From the NCBI GenBank assembly GCA_010092695.1, contig JAADJJ010000001.1, positions 2,790,001-2,854,000 of the forward strand: a stretch of DNA of 64,000 nucleotides. Reading direction: 5' to 3'. The DNA comes from Enterobacteriaceae bacterium 4M9 (GTDB lineage Bacteria; Pseudomonadota; Gammaproteobacteria; Enterobacterales; Enterobacteriaceae). Every line of letters begins with the position of its first letter. Within the stretch, counting starts at the first letter, position 1. Shown here one piece after another: positions 18,253 through 26,263 of the stretch. Both the position numbers and the translations under genes were made by a program. The notes beneath the pieces were generated by a model, which was given only the letters and a program-made list of their open reading frames with translations, made no database searches and had not been told where the DNA came from.

Positions 18253-18777
18253 TCACACTTTATCGCAGCGTGGATTAATGCGCTCAAAGTGGCTCTCACA
18301 CTGACCAGCACGCCCGCAGCAGACTTTGCGGCTGATGATGCGGTGACGATTTTTAAAAAAGATATTGTCCACCACTGCACGCGTTGGCTCACGTTGCTTA
18401 AAGTGACACAGAGAGGATTCGTGCTTCTGGCGCTCCCAGTCGTGCTTAAGCAAAAAAGAGACATTATAAAAGACATCCTCTCTGTCCTGCGTCACATCCT
18501 GGCCGTCACTTACCTTCACTTTGATGGAATTAAGCTGGTCGATAATGGCCCGGTCGGCATCATCAAACGGGTTAAGGTTGAGTGACAAAATATCAACGGC
18601 CTGCGCGATGCTCTGTGGGCTGGAATAGTTGATACCGACAACCGTATCTTTAATGGTCTGGCGCCACTTAACGCGCTCTGGCGCGACCGTGTTATTAAAT
18701 ATCGTGCGCGATGCCAGATAAATCGTGACGGCAGCGGTAACCACCGAAGTAAGCAGTGCGACAATAATGCTATCCAT
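18253..18777 (-). CDS. Hypothetical membrane-anchored protein
   Basis: 174 residues, not recognised. ATG at 18777 has a good RBS (AGGGAGAGATCTT). Residues about 4-24 (IIVALLTSVVTAAVTIYLA) form one membrane segment, followed by a charged, probably helical cytoplasmic part with ERVKWRQTIKDTV and LLKHDWERQKHE. This layout resembles a loose group of small bacterial proteins that end soon after a similar L-L-K-x-E-W-E-R motif. Here about 50 further residues follow, rich in Cys, Arg and His and without clear fold signals, which may mean a frameshift near 18400. The gene lies at the start of the accessory region. Confidence 0.6.
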   Translation of the reverse strand: MDSIIVALLTSVVTAAVTIYLASRTIFNNTVAPERVKWRQTIKDTVVGINYSSPQSIAQAVDILSLNLNPFDDADRAIIDQLNSIKVKVSDGQDVTQDREDVFYNVSFLLKHDWERQKHESSLCHFKQREPTRAVVDNIFFKNRHRIISRKVCCGRAGQCESHFERINPRCDKV

Positions 18778-19500
18778 AAGATCTCTCCCTGAGAGCCAGT
18801 AAAAAATCCTCTAACAGACCTATCATCGTACCCTTTGTAAAATTACCCGCAAGCATGAGACAAACGGGCTGCGGCCAGGCACGCAAAATCGCCAGCTTCC
18901 CCTTGAAATCTTTGCAAAACGGGGAGTTAGCTTCGCGCCTGGCTTGTTCTCACTTACCCTTTGCCAGGCATGGCGCGCTGCGCTGCGTACAGTGAGGCAC
19001 CGTTTGTTGCTGTTATGCGCGCAGAGCCTGCCGCGTGATGAGTGCGATGCACACCTTTATCCACCAGCCCGCACCGCATGGTGAAAAGTATTTACGTCTT
19101 CTGGCTTATGCTTTTTGACCCAGCCCGTTTTTACTGCACTGAAATAAGCGCGATAACCACTCCCCTTGCCAGTAAATAAAATGCGCCACCGGGATAATAA
19201 CCCTGTTACGCACTGTTATTTTGCTGACAAGAATAAAAAATGACTGATGACACCGACAACATCATGAGCGATATTTTATTAAAATTGTCGCACGGTATAT
19301 TGATAAATAAAATTTAAGCTTATTGCCTCTGTGCCTTAATTGCTGAAATAAGATTCACGCGTGCGTATAAATCTTATTTTGCAATGCTGCATGAAATAAA
19401 ATTTATTTTGTTATCTGCATTCCAGAACCACGGTTCGCTCGTTGCGCTGGAATTTTTGCCACGCATCATAGCGCTATGATTTTCTGTCATGACATAAACC
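18778..19500. other. 723-bp region without a recognisable gene
   Basis: No ORF with both a plausible RBS and protein-like composition was found. The left part (to about 19140) is GC-rich; the right part (19180-19450) is strongly AT-rich and presumably contains the uhpA-like promoter. In E. coli this chromosomal position holds ompN and the sRNA gene micC; I saw nothing resembling either. A 25-codon frame at 19240-19317 has no RBS and was not called. Confidence 0.5.
19347..19378. promoter_or_regulatory. Inverted repeat upstream of the uhpA-like gene
   Basis: AATAAGATT and AATCTTATT are perfect nine-base arms separated by 14 bases that include CACGCGTG. It lies about 120 bases upstream of the uhpA-like start. 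It could be an operator or a leader hairpin; nothing in the sequence decides between these. Confidence 0.4.
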
Positions 19501-20130
19501 ATGCTTTCAGTTGTTCTTATTGATGACCACGCCGTTGTGCGCTCGGGCTTTGCCCAGCTATTGAATCTCGAAGCTGATATCGACGTTGTGGCCCAGTTTG
19601 GCGAGGCCGCTGCGGCGCTGTCCTGGCTGGCGCACCAGTCTCCTGACGTGGCCGTCATGGACATTGCTATGCCGGACGGCGACGGCCTGAGCCTGCTGCG
19701 CCAGGTGCGTGCGCGCAGGCCCGGTTTTCGCGCGATTATCCTCAGCATTTATGACACGCCCGCGTTCGTGCAAAGCGCCATTGAGGCCGGGGCCTGCGGC
19801 TATCTGACTAAACGCTGTGGCCCGGAGGAACTGGTACAGGCCGTGCGCTCTGTAGGCGCAGGTGGCCACTACCTGTGTGCCGAGGCGCTAAACGCTATGC
19901 GCAGCGCCGGTCAGCCTGCGGGCGTGCTAAAAGAACTGACGCCGCGCGAACGTGAGATTTTTACGCTGCTGGTGCGCGGCGAAAGTGTGCGCAGCATTGC
20001 TGAAAGCCTGGTACTGAGCCATAAAACCGTGCACGCACATCGCGCCAGTATACTTGGCAAATTACAGTGCAATACCACCATTGAACTGGTGCATTTTGCG
20101 CTTGAGCACAACCTGCTGGCGCGCTGCTGA
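19501..20130 (+). CDS. UhpA-like response regulator (NarL/FixJ family)
   Basis: 209 residues. A receiver domain (residues 1-120) has the acidic pair DD at 8-9, the phospho-acceptor D54 in AVMDIAMPDGDG and the conserved K in LTKRCGPEELV. A LuxR-type helix-turn-helix follows, with LTPREREIFTLLVRGES and LSHKTVHAHRASIL. It resembles UhpA (MLSVVLIDDHAVVRSGFAQL) but is clearly divergent, so I give no symbol. A stop codon lies two codons upstream, so ATG 19501 is the first possible start, though its RBS is weak. The stop overlaps the kinase start by one base (TGATG). It probably activates the uhpC-afuABC operon. Confidence 0.85.
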   Translation: MLSVVLIDDHAVVRSGFAQLLNLEADIDVVAQFGEAAAALSWLAHQSPDVAVMDIAMPDGDGLSLLRQVRARRPGFRAIILSIYDTPAFVQSAIEAGACGYLTKRCGPEELVQAVRSVGAGGHYLCAEALNAMRSAGQPAGVLKELTPREREIFTLLVRGESVRSIAESLVLSHKTVHAHRASILGKLQCNTTIELVHFALEHNLLARC

Positions 20131-21647
20131 TGAAAGCCAGCCTCAGGCACCCGGCGCTGTCGCTGTTTATTCTTTTTGCCTGGGCGCCCTGCTGGCTGGC
20201 GCTGTGGACGCTGAGCTACTGGCTGCTTAATGACGATATTCAGGCGAGCCTGTTGCTGCCCGGCGGCGTCAGCCTGGCGCTGTTGATTTTACTGCCCCGC
20301 CGCTTCTGGCCTGTTTTGCTGCTGGTGCCTCTGGTGCTGCTTTTCTGGCTGTATCAGCAGCAGCTTATCACCACCCTCAGCGTGCTGGCGGCCCCGCTGT
20401 TGTCGTTACCTGTCGCCCTCGTTACGCGCCATTACTGGCAGCGTTTTCATCTTTACTGGCAACGGCTCTCTCTGCTGCTGGGCGCAGCATTCTCAAACGC
20501 GCTGCTTGCGCTTTCTGTCGGCGCGGCACAACCGCTGGCAACGTTCCTGGCAAGCCTGACAGGTGGCACCATTATGGCGCCCTTTGCCTGGCTAATCTGG
20601 GAGGCGCTTTATCACCAGCACCGCAGCAACCCGCAGTCTACCGAGCTTGCGAGCCCCCCGCTTCGCACCTCGCTGCTCATCTGGTGCAGCCTGTTTTTTG
20701 CCGCCGGTGCGGGTGCGCAGCTAACGCTTGCCCCTCAAATGGAGCGGCTGCTGCTGATTCTGGTCTTTCTGCCTAATGTCGTCATGGCCTGGCGCTTTGG
20801 CTGGCAGGGCGGCGTGCTGGCCGCACTGACGGGCAGCTTTATTATCACCCTCGCCCGCCAGTTTGGTGCTGGTTTTGCCAGCCTCACCGAAATGGAGTTG
20901 TTTCTAACCACTCAGGCGCTGCTCGGTATGGGCGTTGGCATCGCCGTTAGCCGCCAGCAACATCTGACGCAGCACCTTGAACACTACCGCATGCGCCTTG
21001 AGAGCGAGTTACAGGCGCGGCGTCAACTGACAGAGCGGCTGGTACATGCAGAAGAAGAGACGCGCAAGATGCTGGCACGTGAACTGCACGATGAAATTGG
21101 GCAGAACATCACCGCCATTCAGATTCAGTCTCGCCTGGTCACGCGTTATACCGACGCTCCCGGTGCCGTGCAGGCTGCCGGGGCGATAGAAGATATGGCG
21201 CTACGCATTCACCAGGTAACGCGTCAACTGCTGCGCCAGTTACGCCCGCCGGTGCCGGAAGAAATAACCCTGCACGATGCGCTGGAGCACCTTATCACCG
21301 AGTTTGCCTTTGCCGAGCGCGGTATTGATTGCCGTATGGACTACCGGCTGACTCACCCCCCGCAAAACGACACCGTGCGTTTTACGCTTTACCGGTTGGT
21401 ACAAGAACTGTTGAACAACATTGCACGCCATGCCAGCGCACACAATATTCGCATTCTGCTGGATCAGCACGCTGACACCATTGCACTGAATATCAGCGAC
21501 GACGGCGTGGGCATTACGCCCGGTGAGCACAAAGGCATGGGGCTGCGTGGCATGCGTGAGCGTATTCACGCTCTTGGCGGCAGCTTTCATATTGAGAACC
21601 GTCAGGGAACGCACGTAATTGTTAACCTGCCCACATTTCACGAATAA
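20130..21647 (+). CDS. UhpB-like membrane sensor histidine kinase
   Basis: 505 residues. The first about 290 residues are MASE1-like, with many membrane segments such as PCWLALWTLSYWLL, ILLPRRFWPVLLLVPLVLLF and LLLILVFLPNVVMAW. A short coiled stretch leads to a HisKA_3 dimerisation domain with the phospho-acceptor H320 in ARELHDEIGQNITA. The HATPase domain shows YRLVQELLNNIARHA, DDGVGI and GMGLRGMRERI. In the E. coli Uhp system UhpB is controlled by the membrane receptor UhpC and phosphorylates UhpA. Translationally coupled to the regulator gene. Confidence 0.86.
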   Translation: MKASLRHPALSLFILFAWAPCWLALWTLSYWLLNDDIQASLLLPGGVSLALLILLPRRFWPVLLLVPLVLLFWLYQQQLITTLSVLAAPLLSLPVALVTRHYWQRFHLYWQRLSLLLGAAFSNALLALSVGAAQPLATFLASLTGGTIMAPFAWLIWEALYHQHRSNPQSTELASPPLRTSLLIWCSLFFAAGAGAQLTLAPQMERLLLILVFLPNVVMAWRFGWQGGVLAALTGSFIITLARQFGAGFASLTEMELFLTTQALLGMGVGIAVSRQQHLTQHLEHYRMRLESELQARRQLTERLVHAEEETRKMLARELHDEIGQNITAIQIQSRLVTRYTDAPGAVQAAGAIEDMALRIHQVTRQLLRQLRPPVPEEITLHDALEHLITEFAFAERGIDCRMDYRLTHPPQNDTVRFTLYRLVQELLNNIARHASAHNIRILLDQHADTIALNISDDGVGITPGEHKGMGLRGMRERIHALGGSFHIENRQGTHVIVNLPTFHE

Positions 21648-21657
21648 AAGCGCCGTT

Positions 21658-21678
21658 ATCCAGGAATAAGTCCTGGAT
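21658..21678 (+). promoter_or_regulatory. Inverted repeat, candidate UhpA-like operator for uhpC-afuABC
   Basis: ATCCAGGA and TCCTGGAT are perfect eight-base arms around five bases. A -10-like TATAGT lies at 21719-21724 with no good -35, as expected of an activator-dependent promoter. The repeat centre is then about 60-65 bases upstream of the likely transcription start, comparable to the remembered position of UhpA sites (-80 to -50) at E. coli uhpT. It starts 11 bases after the kinase stop codon, so a termination hairpin is an alternative, but no T-run follows. Confidence 0.5.
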
Positions 21679-21744
21679 GGGCAAGACTGGCACTCATCCT
21701 TTTTCTGCCTTCGCTGTTTATAGTCGCACTCTTACGGAGGAACC

Positions 21745-23070
21745 ATGTCCCTGACGCTATCGCAAGAAGAGATTGACCGCCGCTATCGCTACTGGCGACC
21801 GCGGCTGTTGCTTTTGATGGTGACAGGCTATGCCACGTATTACCTCACGCGCAAAAGCGTCAACATTGCTCTGCCAGCAATGCAGCAGGCGCTGATGCTG
21901 GATAAAGCCGATATCGGCCTGCTGGGGACGCTGTTTTACGTGGCCTACGGCGTGTCGAAGTTTGGCTCCGGGCTATGGCATGACCGGCACGGCACGCGCT
22001 GGTTTATGGGAGCGGGACTGACCGCAACAGGCGTGCTCAATATTGCTTTTGCCTTCGGTGACAGCCTGCCCCTGTTGCTTGCCGTCTGGACGCTGAACGG
22101 ATTTTTTCAGGGCTGGGGCTGGCCGCCGTGCGCGCGCCTGCTGACGCAATGGTACTCACGCAACGAGCGCGGCCTGTGGTGGGGCTGCTGGAATGCCTCC
22201 ATCAATATTGGTGCGCTACTGCTGCCACTGCTCAGTACGCTGCTGGTTAGCCAGTGGAGCTGGCGCGCGGCGCTGATGATGCCAGGGATTATTGGCATTG
22301 TTATCGGGCTGTGGCTGTGCAGCCATCTGCGAGGGACACCGCAGCAGGAAGGTCTGCCGGATGTCGGCGAGTGGCGTCAGGATGCGCTTGAGATACGCCA
22401 GCGGCAAATGAGCCCGCCGATGGCACTCTGGCCGATGCTGCGCGATACCGTGCTGGCGAATCCTACCCTGTGGCTGCTTGGGCTGGTGTACGTACTGGTG
22501 TACCTGATTCGTATTGCGCTCAACGACTGGGGCAACCTGTGGATGGCAGAAAGCCACAGCGTAAGCCTGATGGGCGCTAACGCCACCGTGATGTTGTTTG
22601 AGGCAGGCGGCCTCGCGGGCGCCCTGTTTGCCGGCTGGGGCTCAGATTTACTGTTTCGCGGGCAGCGGGCACCCATGATTTTGCTGTTTGCCATTGGCGT
22701 GTTTATCACTGTCTGCGCGCTATGGCTGATGCCGGTACATCACTACGCGCTGCTGGCGGCCACATTTTTTAGCTGCGGTTTTTTTGTCTTCGGCCCGCAA
22801 ATGTTGACCGGTCTTGCTGCCGTAGAGTGCTGCCACAAAGATGCCGCGGGCTCTGTCACCGGCTTTCTGGGGCTGTTTGCCTATCTCGGTGCAGCGCTGG
22901 CAGGCTGGCCGCTGGCACACATTATTGAGCGTTATGGCTGGCCGGGGATGTTCGTTGCGCTGGCGATAGCCGCAACGCTGATTGCTTTGCTGTTAATGCC
23001 ACTGTTGATGGTGGCCGGGGAAACACCGCAACAAGATAGCGGTGCCTCTTTACCCTCTGAAAGAGAATAA
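21745..23070 (+). CDS. UhpC-like MFS sugar-phosphate receptor/transporter
   Basis: 441 residues, typical of UhpC. Twelve membrane segments of the organophosphate:phosphate antiporter branch of the major facilitator superfamily. YATYYLTRKSVNIALPAMQ, the loop FGSGLWHDRHGTRWFMG and FQGWGWPPCARLLTQWYS are signature regions of this branch. In E. coli UhpC senses external glucose-6-phosphate and signals through UhpB; transport is by UhpT, which is absent here. ACGGAGGAACC gives a strong RBS. The gene is 15 bases from the binding-protein gene, so sensor and ABC transporter are probably co-transcribed. A true transport role cannot be excluded. Confidence 0.83.
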   Translation: MSLTLSQEEIDRRYRYWRPRLLLLMVTGYATYYLTRKSVNIALPAMQQALMLDKADIGLLGTLFYVAYGVSKFGSGLWHDRHGTRWFMGAGLTATGVLNIAFAFGDSLPLLLAVWTLNGFFQGWGWPPCARLLTQWYSRNERGLWWGCWNASINIGALLLPLLSTLLVSQWSWRAALMMPGIIGIVIGLWLCSHLRGTPQQEGLPDVGEWRQDALEIRQRQMSPPMALWPMLRDTVLANPTLWLLGLVYVLVYLIRIALNDWGNLWMAESHSVSLMGANATVMLFEAGGLAGALFAGWGSDLLFRGQRAPMILLFAIGVFITVCALWLMPVHHYALLAATFFSCGFFVFGPQMLTGLAAVECCHKDAAGSVTGFLGLFAYLGAALAGWPLAHIIERYGWPGMFVALAIAATLIALLLMPLLMVAGETPQQDSGASLPSERE

Positions 23071-23085
23071 AATAAGGACAATAAA

Positions 23086-24117
23086 ATGAAAGTCACACCG
23101 TTATCCTGTCTTATCACCGCCGCGCTCACGCTGGCGACACTCACCGGTGCTGCGCAGGCTAAAGGGCGTCTGGTGGTTTATTGCAGCGGTACCAACGAAC
23201 TATGCGAAACAGAGGCCAAAGCCTTTGGCGAGAAATACGATGTTAAAACCTCGTTTATCCGCAACGGTTCCGGCAGCACGCTTGCTAAAATCGACGCTGA
23301 AAAGAAAAACCCGCAAGCCGACGTCTGGTACGGCGGCACCCTCGACCCGCATTCTCAGGCCGGTGAAATGGATCTGCTGGCCCCTTATAAATCACCAAAT
23401 CTGGACCAGATTCTGGAACAATTCCGCGATCCGGCAAAGCGCAAAGGCAACTACTCGTCTGCGGTTTATATCGGCATTCTCGGTTTTGGTGTGAATACCG
23501 AGCGCCTGAAAGAGAAAAATCTGCCGGTACCGCAGTGCTGGAAAGATTTAACCAAACCGGAATACAAAGGCGAAATTCAGATTGCTGACCCGCAAAGCTC
23601 CGGCACCGCCTACACTGCCCTCGCCACCTTTGTGCAACTGTGGGGCGAAGATGACGCCTTTAAATACCTGAAAGCGCTTAACAGCAATATCTCTCAGTAC
23701 ACCAAATCTGGTATTGCACCAGCGCGCAACGCCGCCCGCGGTGAAACCGCCATTGGCATTGGTTTCCTGCATGATTATTCGCTGGAAAAAGAGAACGGCG
23801 CACCGCTGACACTGATTTCTCCCTGCGAAGGCACGGGCTATGAAATTGGCGGCGTGAGCCTGCTTAAAGGCGCCCGCAACGAGGAAAACGCGAAGCTGTT
23901 TATTGACTGGGTGCTGTCAAAAGAGGCTCAGGAACTGTCCTGGCAGAAAGGAAAGTCCTATCAGATCCTCACCAACACCACGGCTCAAAGCTCGCCACAT
24001 TCGCTCAAGCTCAATGAGCTTAAGCTGATTGACTACGACATGGACACTTACGGCGCCACCGAGATCCGTAAAGCGCTCATCAGCAAGTGGGTCAGCGACG
24101 TCAAGATGGGCAAATAA
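23086..24117 (+). CDS. afuA: AfuA-like periplasmic binding protein (sugar-phosphate or ferric type)
   Basis: 343 residues. The Sec signal peptide is cleaved after GAAQA. The mature protein has the Fbp/Afu/PhnS-type fold signature LVVYCSGTNELCETEAKAF, a phosphate- or metal-ligand loop RNGSGSTLAKI and QADVWYGGTLDPH. This family was first annotated as ferric-iron binding, but AfuA of Actinobacillus and enteric pathogens is known to bind hexose and heptose phosphates. Placement directly after a UhpC-like sensor favours sugar phosphates. RBS AATAAGGACAATAAA. A strong hairpin follows the stop codon. Confidence 0.82.
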   Translation: MKVTPLSCLITAALTLATLTGAAQAKGRLVVYCSGTNELCETEAKAFGEKYDVKTSFIRNGSGSTLAKIDAEKKNPQADVWYGGTLDPHSQAGEMDLLAPYKSPNLDQILEQFRDPAKRKGNYSSAVYIGILGFGVNTERLKEKNLPVPQCWKDLTKPEYKGEIQIADPQSSGTAYTALATFVQLWGEDDAFKYLKALNSNISQYTKSGIAPARNAARGETAIGIGFLHDYSLEKENGAPLTLISPCEGTGYEIGGVSLLKGARNEENAKLFIDWVLSKEAQELSWQKGKSYQILTNTTAQSSPHSLKLNELKLIDYDMDTYGATEIRKALISKWVSDVKMGK

Positions 24118-24125
24118 TGCCGTAC

Positions 24126-24145
24126 GCGTGGCGTTCGCGCCACGC
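24126..24145 (+). other. TTCG-loop hairpin between afuA and afuB
   Basis: GCGTGGCG and CGCCACGC form a perfect eight-pair stem closed by a TTCG tetraloop, nine bases after the afuA stop. There is no T-run, so it is more likely an mRNA-stabilising or processing element that raises binding protein over permease than a full terminator. Confidence 0.6.
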
Positions 24146-24173
24146 CATTCCCCTTCTGCCGACGAGGCAAATT

Positions 24174-26249
24174 ATGTCTGAAACGTTATCATTACGCGTC
24201 CCGCCGCGCCGGGACGCTATTTTCGGCTGGCTGGCGCTTGCCTGGCTCGCCTGCGCCCTGCTGCCATCCTGGAGCCTGGACTACGGGCTGCTTGAATCGA
24301 CGGGCGATGAAATTCTCGCATCCTACGCCTGGGCCTCGCTCAACATCAGCCTGCTGTGGTACCTGCTGCCGTGCGCGTTGCTGCTGCGCCCGCTGACACC
24401 TGCCGGGCGCGATAACCGTCGCCGCCACTATGTTGACGCCGCCTGGGCCTTACTGTGTGCGGGCTTTGTTATCGTTAGCGCAACCCTTGAAGGCCGTGGG
24501 CTGGGTTATGCCAGCATTGTGTTGTTTATTGCACTCGGCGCGATCGTCACGCTGGCGCTGTCGCGCCTGGAGTGGCTCGGTGGCGACAGGTTCGTCATTG
24601 GCGCGCTGGTGGTGATTGTGGCGCTGATTGGCGTGTTCATTGTCTGGCCCAGTGTCGCCATTTTTATCCCGATGTTTGAGGACGCCAGTGGCGCATTCGC
24701 ACCGCTGGCATTTCTCGGCGTGCTGTCGCAGGCACACATCGTGCAGACTATCATCAACTCGGTGCTGCTGGCGGTTGCCGTTGGCGTGGGCTGTACCTTC
24801 TTTGGACTGGTGCTGGCGATTTACACCACGCGCATTGCCAGACGCAGTGCCATTATTGGCCGCGTGTTCTCCATTTTGCCTATCGTGACGCCACCGTTTG
24901 TGGTGGGCCTTGGCGTAACCCTGATGATGGGGCGCTCAGGCTATGTCACTGAATGGCTCACAACCATCGGGTTGACCAACACCAACTGGCTGTATGGTTT
25001 TACCGGCATCTGGCTGGCACAGGTGCTGGCCTTTACGCCGATGGCGTTCATGATCCTCGACGGCGCGATTAAAACTATTCATCCCTCTCAGGAAGAAGCG
25101 TCGTACACACTGCGCGCCAGCCACTGGCAAACGTTTTTTAACGTCTTTATGCCTCTGCTGCGCCCGGCACTGGCAAACGCCTTTCTGATTGTGATAGTGC
25201 AGTCTCTGGCTGACTTCAGCAACCCGCTGGTGTTAGGTGGCAACTTCGACGTGCTCGCGACACAAATTTACTTCTACATCACCGGCTCGCAGCTTGATTA
25301 CCAGGCCGCCAGTACGCTGGGCGCGTTCCTGCTGCTGTTCTCACTGGGCGTGTTCTGCATACAGTATTTGTGGATTGGCAAACGCTCTTACGTCACGGTC
25401 TCCGGTAAGTCTTATCGCGGCGATGTTCAGCCGCTGCCGCGCACGCTCATTCGCGGCGTGAATACGCTGCTCATCATTTGGGTCGGTTTTAACGCCCTGC
25501 TGTACGGCAGCATTTTCTACGGTAGCTTTACCGTTAACTGGGGCGTGGATTACACGCTGACGTTCGATAACTTTATTAAGTTATTCGGTCAAGGGATGAG
25601 CGACGGCGCATGGCCCTCACTGCTCGATACGCTGCTGTATGCCGGTATCGCCGCCCCCATTACTGCCGCCTTTGGCCTTATCATTGCCTGGATTGTGGTG
25701 CGCCAGCAGTTTCGCGGCAAAAAGAGCATTGAGTTCACGACCATGCTCTGCTTTGCCGTACCGGGCACCGTCGCCGGGATTTCGTATCTGCTGGCCTTTA
25801 ACGGCGCACCGGTTTATCTCACTGGCACCGCCGCGATTGTGATTATCTCAATGGTGATGCGTAACGTTCCCGTCGGCATCCGCGCGGGCATTGCCGGTCT
25901 GGGGCAGATAGATAAATCGCTTGATGAGGCGTCGCTAAGTCTGCGCGCAGGCTCACTGCGTACTATCACGCATATTCTGCTGCCGCTGCTGCGCCCGGCC
26001 ATTCTTTCGGCGCTGATTTACAGCTTTGTACGCGCCATTACCACCGTTAGCGCCATTGTGTTCCTGGTGACACCAGACACCCGCGTTGCCACCGCCTATA
26101 TCCTTAATCGCGTCGAGGACGGTGAATACGGTATCGCCATCGCCTACGGCTCCATTCTGATTGTGGTGATGCTGGCGATTATTTTCCTTTTTGACTGGCT
26201 GATTGGTGAGTCTCGCACTTCCCGCTCCAGAGCCAGAAACCTGTCCTGA
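24174..26249 (+). CDS. afuB: AfuB-like ABC transporter permease (fused, two permease domains)
   Basis: 691 residues from ATG 24174, which follows GACGAGGCAAATT. An open frame reaches back into afuA but has no RBS there. Two FbpB-type permease halves are fused. Each carries an EAA-like loop for contact with the ATPase: EEASYTLRASHWQTFFNVFMP in the first half (shown in full length 21 only as start E, end P; key residues E-E-A-S and F-N-V) and DEASLSLRAGSLRTITHILL in the second. About twelve or more membrane segments are visible. It forms the membrane channel for the AfuA substrate. Confidence 0.85.
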   Translation: MSETLSLRVPPRRDAIFGWLALAWLACALLPSWSLDYGLLESTGDEILASYAWASLNISLLWYLLPCALLLRPLTPAGRDNRRRHYVDAAWALLCAGFVIVSATLEGRGLGYASIVLFIALGAIVTLALSRLEWLGGDRFVIGALVVIVALIGVFIVWPSVAIFIPMFEDASGAFAPLAFLGVLSQAHIVQTIINSVLLAVAVGVGCTFFGLVLAIYTTRIARRSAIIGRVFSILPIVTPPFVVGLGVTLMMGRSGYVTEWLTTIGLTNTNWLYGFTGIWLAQVLAFTPMAFMILDGAIKTIHPSQEEASYTLRASHWQTFFNVFMPLLRPALANAFLIVIVQSLADFSNPLVLGGNFDVLATQIYFYITGSQLDYQAASTLGAFLLLFSLGVFCIQYLWIGKRSYVTVSGKSYRGDVQPLPRTLIRGVNTLLIIWVGFNALLYGSIFYGSFTVNWGVDYTLTFDNFIKLFGQGMSDGAWPSLLDTLLYAGIAAPITAAFGLIIAWIVVRQQFRGKKSIEFTTMLCFAVPGTVAGISYLLAFNGAPVYLTGTAAIVIISMVMRNVPVGIRAGIAGLGQIDKSLDEASLSLRAGSLRTITHILLPLLRPAILSALIYSFVRAITTVSAIVFLVTPDTRVATAYILNRVEDGEYGIAIAYGSILIVVMLAIIFLFDWLIGESRTSRSRARNLS

Positions 26250-26263
26250 TGGAGAGCTTAACC

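Noticed and set aside
19240..19317. 25-codon frame (MTDDTDNIM...) upstream of uhpA-like gene
   Set aside because: No Shine-Dalgarno sequence and AT-rich random-looking context; length within chance expectation.
18178..19500. Possible micC sRNA and ompN, expected here from E. coli order
   Set aside because: I searched by eye for the MicC 5' end and terminator and for porin residues and found neither.
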